Under the pieces are notes generated by a model. The model saw only the letters and a list, made by a program, of their open reading frames with translations, did no database searches and was not told where the DNA came from. The translations under genes were made by a program, and so were the position numbers. DNA of 34,997 bases from JASJCL01 sp050291585. Its GTDB lineage: Bacteria; Desulfobacterota; Desulfobacteria; Desulfobacterales; Desulfosarcinaceae. The first letter of the stretch is position 1, and every line of letters starts with the position of its first letter. Shown piece after piece: positions 31,779 through 34,997 of this stretch. The DNA is taken from NCBI GenBank assembly GCA_050291585.1, contig JBNKKA010000020.1, positions 1 to 34,997 on the forward strand, read 5' to 3'.

Positions 31779-32624
31779 TTATTCGGCGGCGCCGGTGTCA
31801 TGCATTCTGCAATAGTCTTGGTAGCAGGCCTTCTCTTCCTCGCAATAGGCTTGCAGGCGCAGCATCAATTCGTCGTAGTCCACCTGGTGGCCATCGAACT
31901 CCGGCCCATCCACACAGGCGAACTTGGTTTCCCCCCCGACGGATACGCGGCAACCGCCACACATGCCGGTGCCGTCCACCATGATGGGGTTGAGGCTCAC
32001 CATGGTGGGCACCTTGTACTCCGCCGTGAGCTTGGAGACGAACTTCATCATGGGCACCGGACCAATGGCCACCACCTGGGCGACCTCCTGGCTGTCCATC
32101 ACATCCTTGAGTTCTTCGGTAACAAAACCTTTGCGCCCATAGGAACCGTCGTCAGTGCAGATGCGCAGGTCGTTTGAAGCCGCCGTCATCTGCTCCTCCA
32201 AGATGAGCAGATCCTTGTTGCGCGCACCGATGATGCAGATCACATGGTTGCCGGCCGCCTTCATGGCACGCGTGATGGGGTGCAGCACGGCCACCCCGGT
32301 GCCGCCACCCACGCAGACCACGGTGCCCACCTTCTCCACATGGGTGGCTTTGCCCAGGGGACCGATGACATCCTGGTAGCCGTCACCCACCTTGAGATCC
32401 TTAAAGATGGCCGTGGATCGCCCCACAACCATGTAAATGATAGTGATGGTGCCCTTTTGGGCATCGGTCTCGGCCATTGTCAGGGGGATGCGCTCCCCCT
32501 CCTCGTTGGCTTTGAGGATGACGAACTGACCCGGTTTGGCCTTGGCCGCGATGAGCGGCGCCTCGATCTCATTGAGAATGACAGTCCCTTCGGCCATCTC
32601 TTCCCGGCGAACAATCTTGAACAT
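31779..32624 (-). CDS. nfnA: NfnA-type ferredoxin:NADP oxidoreductase small subunit
   Basis: A 281-residue FAD/NAD-binding subunit of the dihydroorotate dehydrogenase electron-transfer type. The ATG at 32624 follows aaagggagg and begins MFKIVRREEMAEG. The FAD domain lies in about residues 1-95, followed by the NAD-binding motif VVCVGGGTGVAVLHP. A [2Fe-2S] cluster site at the C-terminal part has cysteines in GMCGGCRV and FACVDGPEFDG. With NfnB it forms the bifurcating transhydrogenase that couples NADH and ferredoxin oxidation to NADP reduction in anaerobes. Transcribed first of the pair. Confidence 0.88.
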   Translation of the reverse strand: MFKIVRREEMAEGTVILNEIEAPLIAAKAKPGQFVILKANEEGERIPLTMAETDAQKGTITIIYMVVGRSTAIFKDLKVGDGYQDVIGPLGKATHVEKVGTVVCVGGGTGVAVLHPITRAMKAAGNHVICIIGARNKDLLILEEQMTAASNDLRICTDDGSYGRKGFVTEELKDVMDSQEVAQVVAIGPVPMMKFVSKLTAEYKVPTMVSLNPIMVDGTGMCGGCRVSVGGETKFACVDGPEFDGHQVDYDELMLRLQAYCEEEKACYQDYCRMHDTGAAE

Positions 32625-32991
32625 ATGTTTCCTCCCTTTGACACCTGATCCACCATACCTCGGCCACAGGCGAATCTTTGTAGACAGCTGCGTCCATAAG
32701 CATATACCCAAATTGAAAGCAAGCCAAAAAATTAGGTTAATGCTGATTTTTCAAAATGTGCTGTCAAGCTTTAGAATTATTGCAAATACCATCCGTAAAT
32801 TTGAACGAATTCCCCGAATACCGCCGGCTATCACGAATTGCCTTCTCTACTCGACGGTGATATTCTGGTGCGTCTTTGACATGGAGCCCAAGACAGTCAA
32901 AGGCCACCAGAATAGATGGTTCCACCATTATTAGAGAGGTGTGTCAACCTCAATACAGTTTTTGATGGATACGGGAGCGACAGATACGCAG
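32625..32991. other. Divergent intergenic region between nfnA and tatD
   Basis: No gene is supported. On the minus strand a perfect TTGACA lies at 32762-32767, but the best -10 at 17 bases is poor (AGCATT), so the nfnA promoter is uncertain. In-frame alternative starts of tatD (GTG 32941, ATG 32965) fall at its right end. Confidence 0.3.
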
Positions 32992-33798
32992 ATGCAAATA
33001 TTTGACAGCCATTGCCACTTGGATGACAAGGTCTACAGAGACGACTTGTCCGTCGTGTTGGATAACGCCGCCCAACATGGGGTCAAGGCCATGATGATCG
33101 TCGGTGTGGGCCGTGAGAGTTCCGAGCGGGCCGTGGAACTGGCCCGCGATCCCAACCATCCCCACCTCTTTGCCAGCGTGGGCATCCACCCCCACGACGC
33201 CAGCCACTGCGACGAAGCCCTTCTGGCCCACCTGATCTCCCTCAGTCGCGATTCCAAGGTAGTGGCCTGGGGCGAGACCGGCCTGGACTTCAACCGCATG
33301 TTCGCCCCCCGCGAGGACCAAGAGCACTGTTTCGTGCGCCAGTTGGAGATTGCCGACGAATTGGGTCTGCCTCTGATCTTCCACGAACGAGATAGCCAAG
33401 GCCGTTTTTACGAGCTCCTCAAAGCCACGCCCCACAGCAATCGCCGCGGGGTGGTGCACTGCTTCAGCGGTTCCCGCGAGGAGATGCACCGCTACTTGGA
33501 GATGGGGTTCTGCATCGGCATCACTGGCATCCTCACCATCAAGGGCCGGGGAGCGGATCTGCGCCAGTTGGTCAGCGAAATCCCCCTTGAACGCCTCCTT
33601 GTGGAGACCGACGCCCCCTATCTCACTCCCACCCCCGAACGCAACAAGTTCCGCCGCAACGAGCCCGCCTTTGTGCGCAGCGTCCTCCTGCGCCTGGCCG
33701 ATGTACTGGGGAAAGATCCCGAGGCACTGGCCGCCCGGATCTGGCAGAATACCTGCAACCTCTACGGTCTACCGGCAGAGACCACAGGCACAATTTAA
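32992..33798 (+). CDS. tatD: TatD family metal-dependent hydrolase
   Basis: A 268-residue TIM-barrel deoxyribonuclease-type hydrolase. It begins MQIFDSHCHLDD, which supplies the H7-x-H9 metal pair. GETGLDFNR supplies the carboxylate, FHERDS the next His, VHCFSG a further metal or substrate His, and ETDAPYLTP the C-terminal Asp. The usual TatD length is 255-265. Longer in-frame starts (GTG at 32941, ATG at 32965) would add 17 or 9 residues with no domain support, and none of the three starts has a well-spaced ribosome site. It may have 3'-5' exonuclease activity; a standalone gene here. Stop is 35 bases from the convergent VWA gene. Confidence 0.92.
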   Translation: MQIFDSHCHLDDKVYRDDLSVVLDNAAQHGVKAMMIVGVGRESSERAVELARDPNHPHLFASVGIHPHDASHCDEALLAHLISLSRDSKVVAWGETGLDFNRMFAPREDQEHCFVRQLEIADELGLPLIFHERDSQGRFYELLKATPHSNRRGVVHCFSGSREEMHRYLEMGFCIGITGILTIKGRGADLRQLVSEIPLERLLVETDAPYLTPTPERNKFRRNEPAFVRSVLLRLADVLGKDPEALAARIWQNTCNLYGLPAETTGTI

Positions 33799-33833
33799 AC
33801 ACTCAAGAAAATAGATGCATCGTTTGCACCGGC

Positions 33834-34997
33834 TCAATTCTTGGACATCAGGTGGGTGACAGCCTTCTCCAGCCCGTCAATGCTCAGCTCGAACATGGGG
33901 AAGATCTCACTGATGACGCTGATGGTCTGGGTATAGGGCCACATGCGGGCGGGAACAGGGTTCAACCAGACCGAGTGGGAAAAGGTCTCCGCAAGCCCCC
34001 GCAGTATCTCCAGGCTGGGACGCCCGCTACGCTCCTGGATATGGATCGACCCGTCCGAGGCCATTAGCTCGTAGGGCGCCATGCTGGCGTCCCCCACGAT
34101 GATCAGACGGGTTTCGGGATCCAGGCGGCTGAGGCCCCTCACCGCTAGCGGCTCACGATAGCGGGCCGCATCGGTCCAGAGGGTATCGTAAATGGTATTG
34201 TGGAAGAAGTAGGTCTTGAGCTCCTTGAACTGGGCCCGGCTATAGTCGAAGAGGGTCTGCACGAGAGCCACGTAGGGGTCCATGGACCAGCCCCCGTTGT
34301 CGATGGCCAGGATCACCTTGAGGCGATCCTTGAGGCTGCGGTCGAAAACGATCTCGATCTCCCCGGCGTTCTTCATGGTCTGGTAGATGGTTTCATCCAC
34401 GTTGACCTGATCCTTGGGGCCCGAAGGGATCAGGTTGCGCAGGCGTTTAAGGGCTTCGCCCACCATGGCCTGGGTGAGGGGACCCGATAGAGAGTAATCC
34501 TTGTAGCGCCGTTCCATGGCCACCTTGACGGCGCTTTTATTGCGCGAGACCCCACCCACGCGCATCCCCTCGGGGTGATAGCCCGAATGCCCCACCGGCG
34601 AGGTGCCCCCGGTGCCGATCCAGCGATTGCCTCCGTCGTGGCGCCCGTCCTGATCCTTGAGGCGCGCCTTGAAGTATTCGATCAGCTCCTCGGGGCTGAG
34701 GTGCTGCAACTCCGCCTCGTCCATGCCCAGGGCGTCGGCCAGCTCCTTGGGGTTCTGGAGCCACTGGTCGAGCATGGCACGGGCGATGGCGTCCAGTTCG
34801 ACGCCCTCCACATCGGGCAGTTCGGCCCCCTCGAAGTGGTGGGCGAAGACCTGGTCGAAGAGATCGAAATAACGCTCCGATTTCACCAGGATGGCGCGGG
34901 AAGCCGTGTAAAAGTCCTCCAGGGAGGCGATCATGCCCCGCTGGAGGGCCTTGTTGAGGGTCAGAAAGGCGGTGGGGCTGACGGGTATCCTGGCCTC
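33834..34997 (-). CDS. VWA-domain protein, 5' end outside the window
   Basis: The frame runs to the window edge with no stop, so the gene is partial; 387 codons are visible. The first visible residues (ARIPVSPTAFLTLNKALQRG) extend the ATG at 34934 upstream and look like genuine coding. Residues to about 195 are helical, followed by the von Willebrand A fold. The MIDAS motif is DNGGWSM rather than DxSxS, with Thr/Asp loops not obvious. The C-terminal half contains VGDASMAPYEL and TISVISEIFPMFEL. VWA proteins of this kind are usually encoded beside a MoxR-type AAA ATPase, which would lie just outside the window. Metal binding may be weak. Confidence 0.75.
   Translation of the reverse strand, partial: EARIPVSPTAFLTLNKALQRGMIASLEDFYTASRAILVKSERYFDLFDQVFAHHFEGAELPDVEGVELDAIARAMLDQWLQNPKELADALGMDEAELQHLSPEELIEYFKARLKDQDGRHDGGNRWIGTGGTSPVGHSGYHPEGMRVGGVSRNKSAVKVAMERRYKDYSLSGPLTQAMVGEALKRLRNLIPSGPKDQVNVDETIYQTMKNAGEIEIVFDRSLKDRLKVILAIDNGGWSMDPYVALVQTLFDYSRAQFKELKTYFFHNTIYDTLWTDAARYREPLAVRGLSRLDPETRLIIVGDASMAPYELMASDGSIHIQERSGRPSLEILRGLAETFSHSVWLNPVPARMWPYTQTISVISEIFPMFELSIDGLEKAVTHLMSKN

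Noticed and set aside
1..34997. tRNA genes, CRISPR array, insertion sequence or phage genes
   Set aside because: I saw no cloverleaf, no regularly spaced repeat, and no transposase, integrase or capsid-like product.

Overview
The window reads as chromosomal DNA from an anaerobic, motile Gram-negative bacterium, most likely a sulfate-reducing-type Desulfobacterota (deltaproteobacterial) lineage. The grounds are an NfnAB-type ferredoxin:NADP oxidoreductase pair, a rubrerythrin, a FlgM anti-sigma-28 factor, outer-membrane proteins (Slp, an omptin-like barrel), an Lnt lipoprotein acyltransferase, a CFI-box protein and a DUF4388 (PATAN) fusion. This placement is inference from gene content. No rRNA or tRNA was seen, and no insertion sequence, phage gene or CRISPR array.

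Layout. 0.2-5.2 kb holds unrelated single genes: a YitT-type membrane protein, a small FN3/CFI-box protein that overlaps it tail to tail, a NUDIX hydrolase, a small membrane protein, a periplasmic rhodanese, a PAS histidine kinase and FlgM. 5.4-5.9 kb is an Slp lipoprotein. 6.1-9.5 kb is a NitT/TauT-type ABC transporter with a TauE/SafE exporter. 9.5-23.2 kb is one co-directional, tightly packed chemosensory cluster on the minus strand. 23.5-25.8 kb holds a PF04392 binding protein and an omptin-like outer-membrane barrel. 26.1-34.9 kb is mostly housekeeping: a Cys-rich small protein, rubrerythrin, Lnt, release factor 2 with its programmed frameshift, NfnB/NfnA, TatD and a VWA protein cut by the window edge.

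The chemosensory cluster is the notable system. In transcription order it encodes a zinc-ribbon/REC/CheB protein with an intact triad, a dCache receptor with a very long cytoplasmic hairpin, CheW, CheY, a HAMP-only membrane protein, a 1253-residue CheA with a duplicated Hpt plus pseudo-Hpt module, a DUF4388/REC/CheB-like protein that has lost the whole catalytic triad, a second REC/CheB-like protein that keeps only the Asp, a zinc-ribbon ParA ATPase, and a second HAMP-only protein sharing a C-terminal motif with the first. A TauE gene follows with an ATGA-type overlap and then the ABC transporter. No CheR, CheD, CheC/X or CheZ is present in the window. This looks like a specialised array whose CheB paralogues have mostly become non-enzymatic response regulators, with ParA as a likely positioning factor. 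It may be linked to uptake or export of a sulfur- or nitrogen-containing anion.
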